64,000 bases of DNA from Ignavibacteriaceae bacterium. GTDB lineage: Bacteria > Bacteroidota > Ignavibacteria > Ignavibacteriales > Ignavibacteriaceae. The notes under the pieces are model-generated. The model saw nothing but the letters and a program-made list of their open reading frames with translations, did no database searches and had not been told where the DNA came from. The first letter of the stretch is position 1; every line of letters begins with the position of its first letter. A program made the position numbers and the translations under genes. Below are positions 19,938 to 28,681 of the stretch, one piece after another. Where the stretch lies: positions 1 to 64,000 of the forward strand of contig JACZKK010000166.1 of the NCBI GenBank assembly GCA_014860115.1, read 5' to 3'.

Positions 19938-21179
19938 TTACTCAATTAAAGGACCTAAGTCTGTTCCCGGGTTCAGGATAAAGGCAATTGCAAAAGCAAT
20001 AACTGAGATAATTAATCCGTACATAAAAAACGTGTAACAGATTCTCAGCTTTTGGTACTTCTGACCGAGCACCTGTCCGAGGTAGTAAAAATCCATTATC
20101 ATATTATCATAAAGAAATTCTTTGTCTTTCATCATTTCCTTCATACCCCAGCTGAAGTCTTTCAAAGTCATTTTATGGAAATTACCAAAGAAAAGGAGAT
20201 TCACTTTTTTCTGCTTGATATCTTCTTCAGTAAATATTCCACGGGTTACTTTAGGACGCGTTACGAGTATTGCATAAACTAAAGTTACAAGACTCGTAAG
20301 AGTTAACATTGCTGTAGGAATAATTAAATGGGGATTTGAATCCAGCTTTCTTATCATTATGCTTACAATAATTGTAAGTATTAACGTGTTAACACTAATC
20401 ATTATGTTAGCCTTCGTATCTGCCATTGAGCTGAAATCAACGTGTGTACGAACTGTATTCCGAAACATTGTTTCAATGGAACGACCGGCATCTTTTACTT
20501 TTACACTGTCCTTTTCTTTATCCTTCTTCTTCTCCTTATTCTTCTCCTCAAATCCAGGCTGTTTTTCCTCTTCCATTTTTTTATTAACCTTCTTTAGTTT
20601 CTTCTCAATCTTAATATAGTTAATATTTTTTTGAGTTTCGAACCGTTGCTTCGCATATTCAGTATAAAATTTGTGCTGATTGAAAAATTTCAAATTATTC
20701 TTCAGCCAATCTGCTTCTGCAATCTGACAACTATTTAATGCTTCAATCTCACTCTTGAAAAGATTTCCTTTAACTTCAAAATTACTTGTTCCAAGGTGAT
20801 GAAGATCAGCATCGCAGATTATTTCTTCGAGAATATTCTTTGGATCCCGGGGCATCCGGGTGGCATTGATTAAGGAAACAACTTTTGTTATACCTTCATC
20901 AGCATAATTATTCTCTTTCAGGAATTTAGTAGCCATTTCTATCCCAACATCCTCGTGTCCCTCACAGCATTGAATATGTCCAATATCATGAAACCATGAA
21001 GCTATAAGCAGAGCTTCCTTATCGTTCTCGTTAATACCAATAGCATTTGCTATTTCTTCGGCTGCTTTTGCAACTTCAGCGGTATGAGTAAAATTATGAT
21101 AAAATGAATCGGAAGAACCTTTTTCACGGAAGGTCTTTCCAATAAATTCCTTTACTTTGCTAAGAATCCCGTTATTCAT
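19938..21179 (-). CDS. HD phosphohydrolase fused to Pycsar-effector-like (DUF5706) two-TM domain
   Basis: HD motif (ASWFHDIGH, DADLHHLG) then HVDFSSMADTKANIMISVNTLILTIIVS and TM segments. Confidence 0.8.
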   Translation of the reverse strand: MNNGILSKVKEFIGKTFREKGSSDSFYHNFTHTAEVAKAAEEIANAIGINENDKEALLIASWFHDIGHIQCCEGHEDVGIEMATKFLKENNYADEGITKVVSLINATRMPRDPKNILEEIICDADLHHLGTSNFEVKGNLFKSEIEALNSCQIAEADWLKNNLKFFNQHKFYTEYAKQRFETQKNINYIKIEKKLKKVNKKMEEEKQPGFEEKNKEKKKDKEKDSVKVKDAGRSIETMFRNTVRTHVDFSSMADTKANIMISVNTLILTIIVSIMIRKLDSNPHLIIPTAMLTLTSLVTLVYAILVTRPKVTRGIFTEEDIKQKKVNLLFFGNFHKMTLKDFSWGMKEMMKDKEFLYDNMIMDFYYLGQVLGQKYQKLRICYTFFMYGLIISVIAFAIAFILNPGTDLGPLIE

Positions 21180-21303
21180 ACTTATGCCTTGTAATATTAG
21201 TTTTTTGCAAAGTAAATATTGTTCTGTTTATCTCCATTATTTTATTGTATTTCTAAAATTCTATTATTTGTGATAAAAGTTAGATTCTATTTATATCTCC
21301 TAT

Positions 21304-21319
21304 GGTGATATTTATCACA
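21304..21319. promoter_or_regulatory. putative Crp/Fnr-family operator
   Basis: GGTGATATTTATCACA matches TGTGA-N6-TCACA with one mismatch. Confidence 0.4.
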
Positions 21320-21400
21320 ATTATTTAATATTGCAGAGTAAATTTCCTCATTTCAAATCATTAGCTTTCGCATATAAAAGTATTTGTGATTCAAAGCATT

Positions 21401-21895
21401 ATGAAAACTCTATATCTCGCAAGACACGCCAAATCATACTGGAAAGACCAGAGTATTCCTGATTTTGACCGCCCACTAAATAGTCGTGGAAAACGCGATG
21501 CTCCATTTATGGGCGAAGTATTGAAGGATAGAAAAGTTATCCCTGATCTGATAATATCAAGCCCGGCAAAACGAACCAAAAAGACAGCTCTAGAAATAGC
21601 ATCTAAAATTGGCTACTCTGAAAAAAAGATTTTGTATAATGAAGAATTGTATGAAGCTTCTTCAAATACTATAATCAAAGCATTAAATAAGATTGATGAG
21701 AGATATAATTCAGTGATGATCTTCGCACACAATCCCGGGCTTACACTTTTGAACAATCATATCTCCAACAATTACATTGAGAATATTCCTACTTGCGGTA
21801 TCGTAGCATTACAATTAGATAAAAAATGGAATGAGCTTGGTAAGAACACATGCAAGTTTCTTTACTTCGAATACCCAAAATTATATCTAGAATAA
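21401..21895 (+). CDS. SixA-type histidine phosphatase
   Basis: LYLARHAKSYW...DRPLNSRGKRDAP; FAHNPGLT. Confidence 0.85.
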   Translation: MKTLYLARHAKSYWKDQSIPDFDRPLNSRGKRDAPFMGEVLKDRKVIPDLIISSPAKRTKKTALEIASKIGYSEKKILYNEELYEASSNTIIKALNKIDERYNSVMIFAHNPGLTLLNNHISNNYIENIPTCGIVALQLDKKWNELGKNTCKFLYFEYPKLYLE

Positions 21896-21909
21896 ATGTC
21901 GACCTGATT

Positions 21910-23970
21910 ATGGCAGAAAATATATTTTTCGATCGTGAACTAAGCTGGCTTTCTTTTAATTACCGGGTATTGCAGGAAGCAAAAGATCCATCAGTACCTC
22001 TTTACGAACGGATTAAATTTCTGGCGATTTATTCTTCAAACCTGGATGAATTTTTCAGAGTGAGGGTTGCCTCGCTTCGAAGTTTGCTAAACCTGAAAGA
22101 AAAATCACGTGAAGCACTACCATTTCAACCGAGGATTCTTCTAAAAAAAATAAGAGAAACCGTTCATACTCAGCAGGAAGAGTTTGGAAGGATTTATCGG
22201 GAAGAAATAATTCCAGGATTAAATGATGAAAATATTTTTCTAGTAAATGATCAATCTATAAATGATGATCAGAAGGAATTTATAAAGAACTATTTCTTTG
22301 ATCAGGTGGTGCCGTATGTGCAGCCAACACTTTTGGATAAGAATAAAATATCAACCTTCCTTCACAACAGAGCTATTTATTTTGCCGTAAAATTAAGAAT
22401 TAAGAAAAAGACTAAACCTTCAAACAGAGCGAAGCTGCAAAGGTTCAGGTATGCAATTGTAGAAATTCCTGCAGATAAATTAGGACGATTTGTTACTCTT
22501 CCAACAGAGAACGAGAAACAATTTGTGATATTTCTTGACGATATTGTAAAAATAAATTTGCCATCATTACTTCCCGGCTACCAGGTTGAAAGCTGTTATT
22601 CAGTGAAACTTACTCGCGATGCGGAACTTTATATAGATGATGAGTTCAGCGGTGATTTGGTTTCCAAAATCAAAAAAGGATTATCAAAAAGAAAAACCGG
22701 TGCAGCGTCTCGTTTTCTTTATGATCAGGATATGCCTCAGGATTTTTTGAAATTTCTTCAGGAAACACTTCAACTAAAGAAGGATGACCTTATTCCGGGC
22801 GGAAGATATCATAATTTCAATGACTTCTTTAGCTTTCCGAAATTTAACAAGCCGCATCTTGAATATGATGCAATGCCGCCGCAGAATTGTAAGGATCTTG
22901 ATGGTGTTGTTTCAATATTTGATGTGGTTTCACAAAAAGATATTCTGCTCAGTTATCCATATCAGTCTTACGGTTATGTGTTAAAATTTCTGGAGGAAGC
23001 TGCTGACGATGTTAATGTTAAATCCATTAAGATAACTCTTTACAGAATTGCCGAGGATTCATTGGTCATCCGTTCACTTGTTAAGGCGGCAGAAAATGGA
23101 AAAGATGTCACCGTCTTTGTTGAGGTGAAAGCACGGTTCGATGAGGAAACAAACTTCGCATCTGCAGATGCTATGCAGAAAGCCGGAGTGAAAGTTTATT
23201 TCAGTTTTCCGGGACTAAAAGTGCATTCAAAAGTATGTCTTGTCGAAAGAACAGAAAAAGGCAAGTTCAGATTTTACTCTTATCTCGCAACCGGAAACTT
23301 TAACGAAAAGACTGCGAGAATCTACGCTGATTATGGTCTGTTGACTGTGAATCAGGACTTTGGCAAAGAGATAAAAAAGGTTTTCAATTTTCTTAAAAGA
23401 AAAAGTGAGCAGGAGAAATTCAAGCATTTACTCGTCGCTCCTTTCAACCTGCGAAAAACTCTTATTGAATTGATTGATAATGAAATTAAAATTGCAAGTG
23501 AAGGAAAAACTGCAGAAATATCTTTAAAGCTTAATAGTCTTGAAGACAAAAAGATTATTAAAAAGATGTACGAAGCTTCACAGGCTGGAGTAAGAATAAA
23601 ATTAATTATACGCGGCATTTGCTGTCTATTACCAGGTGTAAAAGATTTAAGTGAAAATATCGAAGTAATTAGTATTGTTGACAGATTTCTTGAACATTCC
23701 AGGATTTACATATTCCACAACAATGGTGATAAAAAATATTTTCTTGCATCCGCAGATTGGATGAAAAGAAACTTAAGCCGAAGAGTTGAAGTCGCTTTCC
23801 CTGTTTATGACAAAGAAATTCAAAAGCGATTGCAGAAGATGATTGATCTGCAATGGAATGATAATCAGAAAGCCAGAATTATTGACCGGAACCAGAGTAA
23901 TGAATATAGATTGAAAACACAGGGAGTTAGTGTTAGAAGCCAGTATGAAATATATAAAATGTTCAAATGA
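21910..23970 (+). CDS. ppk1: polyphosphate kinase 1
   Basis: FFDRELSWLSFNYRVLQEA; SNLDEFFRVRVA; HSKVCLV; YLATGNFNEKTARIYADYGLLT; ATG at 21910. Confidence 0.95.
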   Translation: MAENIFFDRELSWLSFNYRVLQEAKDPSVPLYERIKFLAIYSSNLDEFFRVRVASLRSLLNLKEKSREALPFQPRILLKKIRETVHTQQEEFGRIYREEIIPGLNDENIFLVNDQSINDDQKEFIKNYFFDQVVPYVQPTLLDKNKISTFLHNRAIYFAVKLRIKKKTKPSNRAKLQRFRYAIVEIPADKLGRFVTLPTENEKQFVIFLDDIVKINLPSLLPGYQVESCYSVKLTRDAELYIDDEFSGDLVSKIKKGLSKRKTGAASRFLYDQDMPQDFLKFLQETLQLKKDDLIPGGRYHNFNDFFSFPKFNKPHLEYDAMPPQNCKDLDGVVSIFDVVSQKDILLSYPYQSYGYVLKFLEEAADDVNVKSIKITLYRIAEDSLVIRSLVKAAENGKDVTVFVEVKARFDEETNFASADAMQKAGVKVYFSFPGLKVHSKVCLVERTEKGKFRFYSYLATGNFNEKTARIYADYGLLTVNQDFGKEIKKVFNFLKRKSEQEKFKHLLVAPFNLRKTLIELIDNEIKIASEGKTAEISLKLNSLEDKKIIKKMYEASQAGVRIKLIIRGICCLLPGVKDLSENIEVISIVDRFLEHSRIYIFHNNGDKKYFLASADWMKRNLSRRVEVAFPVYDKEIQKRLQKMIDLQWNDNQKARIIDRNQSNEYRLKTQGVSVRSQYEIYKMFK

Positions 23971-23990
23971 AGAAAGAGTGTATCTTCATC

Positions 23991-26606
23991 TCAAAACGCT
24001 ATCCCTAAACCAAGATAAAAAGTTGTTCTTTCAGGCGAAAAAGCAACATATGATGAACCGATGATCATCGAATTGAGATATGAAACCCACAGTCCAACTC
24101 CGTAGGATGGATGCCATTTATTAGAATTATCATTCTCTGTAAATACTCTTCCTGTTTCAGCGAAAAGATTCACTCCTAACCTGCTCTTTAAAATGATATT
24201 TATTTGTGTAACAAAAAGTCGAAGTTCAGCCTGGCCAAATAATGCAGCATCACCAGAAAATCTTTTATCGTTATAACCTCTCAAACTATTTTCACCTCCT
24301 ACAGTAGCTCCTGCAAAAAATGGATACTTGCCAAATACTTTACTTCCTCCTGCTCTCAAGGCAAGAGTCGCGAACGAACTGAACTCAGGTGTTAAATAAC
24401 TTCTAAGATCGAATCCTGCATAATAAAATCCTTCCGGATCACTAAATATTTCCGGAAATAATCGGCTGGTAAATTTTATATAATAACCTTTAGTTGGGTA
24501 GTCTTCATTATCTCTGCCATCAATTGCAAGACCGAGATGAAAACCTAATGGACTGATTTTACCCAAGCCATAATCTTCATACCTGAAACCGGTGAGAAGT
24601 GTATCATTTTCTAAAGAGGTTTGTGATCTGATAAAAGATATTCCAAAGCTGCCTTGCAAGATATGATTAAAATCGTAAAACAGTGTTGGAAATAAAGTCA
24701 CTAACTCCTGATTTACTTTGTAGTAATTGTTATTTTCCAAATCTATATCAAAGGATGTTTCATTACCATATCCAAAATACCTCGCAACGAATTGTTCTGT
24801 TAATTGCAGCAGCACGTTCAGTCGTCCGCCTCTAAGCACTGAGTAAAAATCTGCTTCGTATGCTGCTGTAATATTTCCAAATCGAGTTGCATAACTTAGA
24901 GTAACTTGCTGCATGTAATCTTGTGGAATTGCTCTAAAGCCATATTGATTCAGTTGAATTCCTCCGCCTATTGTCAGACCATAGTCAGTATTGAAACCGA
25001 GAATTGGAACCGGAAGCCAGTTATGACCTCTGTCAAGCTGCAGCGGTTCGTATTTTTCAAAATCATCTTTTGGTTCAGGCCAAAATGAATCATCGAATGA
25101 TGTTCCTGGTCCTTCCTCCACATAAGTATTATCGCCGCTGTCATAAAATTTTGTTTTTCCCTGAGTTGATGAAAATGGAGTTATAGAAAGAAAGTAACCA
25201 AAAACAATTGATTCGTCAATTAATTCATCTTTTCCTTTTCCTCCCACAATTCTAATCACCGGTGCTTCTGAACATTCTCCATAAACATAAGCCTTATCAT
25301 CTCCCTCGTTTAAATGAATTCTCAAATCTTTGGTAATTTGGTTATCAAAAATTTTATAGAAGAGCGGTTCGCCCTTTCCCCCACCTGAAGATTTGTCTCT
25401 TTTAAATATAGAAACTATTGTTGAGTTATCATCCATTCTGTTGACTTCGACATAATCGTCTTCATCACTGCAAAAAATATCAATATACTTGTTAACAAGA
25501 CCATAAAACTCATCAGAAGCCCATTGCAGATTATCCCTTCGTGATTTTAGCTTGGAAGTAATTTCATCAGCACAAATCGTATATACTTCCGGTGGGAGGT
25601 GTTTGACTGCATCTTCAATTACCTCATCGGTGATACAGTATTTAACATAAGCTGTAACAGAATCCCAGGTTTTTTTATCAAGCTCTGTTAAAACTCTTCT
25701 GTCGAGAAATCTGCCGTTCCAGGTAAGGTCTTCAATCTGAGGATAGTCTTCTCCAAAATGATTTAGTTGAGGAATAAGATAAGCAGCTATGAATGGGAAA
25801 AGTCCATCATACTTTGAGAATGCCTGATCCCTGTCACGTGGAATTGGTTTCCAGATCTTCCCATCTGCTTCTTCGTATTTAGCCCATCGCCATTGGTCCA
25901 TATGACGGTCCCAATCGCCAACAATTAGATCAAGCAATCGTGCTTCCAGGAATTCTTCGGCATCAATTTTTTGATTTCGTTTTTTAGCTAAGTAATCAAA
26001 AAGTTTATAAGTTCCTTTCACATCAATTGCATTTTCAAAACCTGGGAAGTCATCTTCTCCCTCGGAAGGATGCTCTTCAATGAATCCAAGAATTCCGCCA
26101 AACTCAATTTTATATTCACCAAGTTTTTCATCGTCTGGCATAAACACTAACTGTGGTGCAGCATCCAGAACCCCTACAGCATCAAGAATTGATGCAACAA
26201 CAAGTGCTGCATAGGGATTTGCTGAACTAATCTGATCCTTTACCAAATCTTCTGCAATTGACTCGCGAAGTTCCTCCGGTAATACTTTAGAAGGATCTTT
26301 ATCGATTGATCTGAATTTCCATATTTTTCCGTTCTGCCCTTTTAATCTAAGCGATTTGGTTTGCAATCCCCCACCTCGTTCAATTGGAATCAATCCACCG
26401 GCAAATTTATCAAGGTTAAGAACTTCAACTTTGATTGGAGTCGTCCAGACTCCACGCCAGTGTTCGCCGAAGAAGAATTTGTGTAATCCGCCTGCAGAAT
26501 ATATTTCGCTCGGAATTACAGTAATGGAGTCAGGCAGTGAATTAGACTGTGGATATAAAATTGAAATATTCAGCAGAAGCAGCAAAAAAGAAAAAATGAG
26601 TTTCAT
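23991..26606 (-). CDS. Omp85/BamA-TamA-type outer membrane protein with N-terminal kinase-like domain
   Basis: C-terminal GGENSLRGYNDKRFSGDAALFGQAELRLF Omp85 signature; N-terminal GDWDRHMDQWRW...PIPRDRDQAF. Confidence 0.75.
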   Translation of the reverse strand: MKLIFSFLLLLLNISILYPQSNSLPDSITVIPSEIYSAGGLHKFFFGEHWRGVWTTPIKVEVLNLDKFAGGLIPIERGGGLQTKSLRLKGQNGKIWKFRSIDKDPSKVLPEELRESIAEDLVKDQISSANPYAALVVASILDAVGVLDAAPQLVFMPDDEKLGEYKIEFGGILGFIEEHPSEGEDDFPGFENAIDVKGTYKLFDYLAKKRNQKIDAEEFLEARLLDLIVGDWDRHMDQWRWAKYEEADGKIWKPIPRDRDQAFSKYDGLFPFIAAYLIPQLNHFGEDYPQIEDLTWNGRFLDRRVLTELDKKTWDSVTAYVKYCITDEVIEDAVKHLPPEVYTICADEITSKLKSRRDNLQWASDEFYGLVNKYIDIFCSDEDDYVEVNRMDDNSTIVSIFKRDKSSGGGKGEPLFYKIFDNQITKDLRIHLNEGDDKAYVYGECSEAPVIRIVGGKGKDELIDESIVFGYFLSITPFSSTQGKTKFYDSGDNTYVEEGPGTSFDDSFWPEPKDDFEKYEPLQLDRGHNWLPVPILGFNTDYGLTIGGGIQLNQYGFRAIPQDYMQQVTLSYATRFGNITAAYEADFYSVLRGGRLNVLLQLTEQFVARYFGYGNETSFDIDLENNNYYKVNQELVTLFPTLFYDFNHILQGSFGISFIRSQTSLENDTLLTGFRYEDYGLGKISPLGFHLGLAIDGRDNEDYPTKGYYIKFTSRLFPEIFSDPEGFYYAGFDLRSYLTPEFSSFATLALRAGGSKVFGKYPFFAGATVGGENSLRGYNDKRFSGDAALFGQAELRLFVTQINIILKSRLGVNLFAETGRVFTENDNSNKWHPSYGVGLWVSYLNSMIIGSSYVAFSPERTTFYLGLGIAF

Positions 26607-26655
26607 ATTATTCGAATTCTACTATGCACTAATATAAAAAATGATTTTTAGATTG

Positions 26656-27819
26656 TCATTTCTCTAACCACATTGAGAATACGTTTTGTGTGTCTCCATT
26701 TTCATTAATTACTCTTAATACATTTAATTGGATTCGTTCATCACTAAAAATATTGAGGGAAACAAAACCTTCAAACCTCCCGGCAAATATTGTATCCTCC
26801 CCTTCTCCCAGTGCTTTTTCAACATGTCCCCAAATCCCTGCTCCACTGACAACATAAATATTATCATTAACTCCTTCTAATATTTGCAAAGCATGTTCAT
26901 GCCCTGATGCATATAAAATTCCTGAATATTTGGATAAAACTGACTCGACTTTGATTTTAAAATTTTGATAATTATCGCTTGCAATATCCTGACTAGAAAC
27001 ACCGCTTCCCCTGATCAGCGGGTATAGCGAGCCAATGATCGGAAGAGGAAGCCAGAGATACTCATTCAGATTAGTTAATGGAAAGATATGGTCTTGCCAG
27101 GTGAAATAACCACCGTGTGGTCCGTGAGTGCTTAATGGGTGATGAGCAGCAATTACGACTAATTTATCTTGTGATGCATTAAGAACGCTGTCCAACGCAC
27201 CAGTTATTTCTTCCTCAGTGCAGAATGAACATAAACTATCTGATGGTCCGGGACGAAGATTTTCATCCTGAAACCACCATTGCGAATCTAGTATAATAAT
27301 TCTGATTTGATCTGCAATGTTCAAGACTTCAGGACCGGGGCAGCCGCTTATTGGTAAGAATATAATATTATCAATTTCTTTATCATTTATATATTCAGAT
27401 TGTCGTATTATTCTTTCCCAGCATTCATCATTTCCCTGAGCCCAATCGTGATTACCAGGAATGAAGATACCTTGCGCACCGGCTTCTACAACTGTATTAA
27501 TCTGTTCATCAATTCGCCTTTCATATTCCTTCCGATCAGGATCATCTTCAGCAGGAAGCCCATTTGAATAAATGTTGTCACCAAGAAAAATAACCAGCGT
27601 GCTTTCAGGAATAATTGATGCTTCAGTTTTTAACCCCTGAAGAACTGGCTCTTTAATATCTTTTGCCGGTTCACCTGCATCTCCGATAAGTATAATTTTA
27701 TAGGAAATATTTTCATCAATGTTTGATAATAATGAATCTGGAAGAACAGATGAAAGAACAGATGTTGAACTGAATACAAATATTACAATCAAGAATACTT
27801 TTGCAGGATTATATTTCAT
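26656..27819 (-). CDS. exported calcineurin-like metallophosphoesterase
   Basis: IGDAGEP, FLGDNIYSNG, PGNHDWAQG, AAHHPLSTHGPHGG, SGHEHALQ motifs. Confidence 0.9.
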   Translation of the reverse strand: MKYNPAKVFLIVIFVFSSTSVLSSVLPDSLLSNIDENISYKIILIGDAGEPAKDIKEPVLQGLKTEASIIPESTLVIFLGDNIYSNGLPAEDDPDRKEYERRIDEQINTVVEAGAQGIFIPGNHDWAQGNDECWERIIRQSEYINDKEIDNIIFLPISGCPGPEVLNIADQIRIIILDSQWWFQDENLRPGPSDSLCSFCTEEEITGALDSVLNASQDKLVVIAAHHPLSTHGPHGGYFTWQDHIFPLTNLNEYLWLPLPIIGSLYPLIRGSGVSSQDIASDNYQNFKIKVESVLSKYSGILYASGHEHALQILEGVNDNIYVVSGAGIWGHVEKALGEGEDTIFAGRFEGFVSLNIFSDERIQLNVLRVINENGDTQNVFSMWLEK

Positions 27820-28679
27820 TTCTTGGTTTTTGATTTTAATTTGATGACTGAGATCGTTCCGGATTTTTTTTGACCTTCATCTGAAATCAGCATAGTTCCA
27901 TCCTTGAGAAAAGTTATTCCTTCAGCCTGTGGATTTACTTTAGGATTTAGTCTGGTTGCTGCTAAAATTTTTCCTTGCGGATTCAATTCGATAACAGACG
28001 GAGGATTAGATGAAATCACGAAAAAATTTCCATTCAATGGATTTTTTTCAATACCTGAAGGTGCAAAATCCTTAAATCCAAACTTCTGCATAAGTTCTTT
28101 CAATGAGATCACAAATCTCGGAGAGCGTTCAAGACTCATTTTTTTCAGGTTGAATGAGTAGATTGTTCTTGAATTTGCATTACCCATCCCGGGTTCATTT
28201 TTGCAAGCTAAAAGTAATGAATTTGTAGTTCTGTCATAACACAATCCTTCAACATCATTTTCAATCTTTAGAGAGGTTTTAAACATTTCAAAATCTGCAA
28301 ATTCATTCTTCGTTAAATGATTAAATTTAAATATGACTCCGTTACTGGTTACCATATAAACTGAATTATTCACAGCAGCAATTCCTTCAAAATCCTTCTG
28401 GACTTTCTCATCACCTATTTTTAGTTTACTGGTCATTTCGAAGTTAGTAATTTTTAAGGTATAAACTATTCCTTCTTCGTCATTGTGAGTGAGTAATTCT
28501 AGGTCATTTAATAATGCGAGTCCGCTGACTTCTTTTAGTGACTTGTTCAGTTTAAATAAAGTTGCGCCTTCAAAATTATATTCGCCAAGAAGACTGTTTG
28601 ATTTTTCCTGAGAATGTATTTCAGTATTAAATAACAAAATAAGAAGTACTAGCAAATAGGTTAGGTTTAAGTATTTCAT
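27816..28679 (-). CDS. SdiA-regulated-like beta-propeller protein
   Basis: KEVSGLALLNDLELLTHNDEEGIVYTL; DFEGIAAVNNSVYMVTSNG. Confidence 0.7.
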   Translation of the reverse strand: MKYLNLTYLLVLLILLFNTEIHSQEKSNSLLGEYNFEGATLFKLNKSLKEVSGLALLNDLELLTHNDEEGIVYTLKITNFEMTSKLKIGDEKVQKDFEGIAAVNNSVYMVTSNGVIFKFNHLTKNEFADFEMFKTSLKIENDVEGLCYDRTTNSLLLACKNEPGMGNANSRTIYSFNLKKMSLERSPRFVISLKELMQKFGFKDFAPSGIEKNPLNGNFFVISSNPPSVIELNPQGKILAATRLNPKVNPQAEGITFLKDGTMLISDEGQKKSGTISVIKLKSKTKK

Positions 28680-28681
28680 AA

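Noticed and set aside
20359-20619. Plus-strand Ser/Phe-rich ORF
   Set aside because: Antisense to the Lys/Glu-rich linker of the HD/Pycsar-like gene
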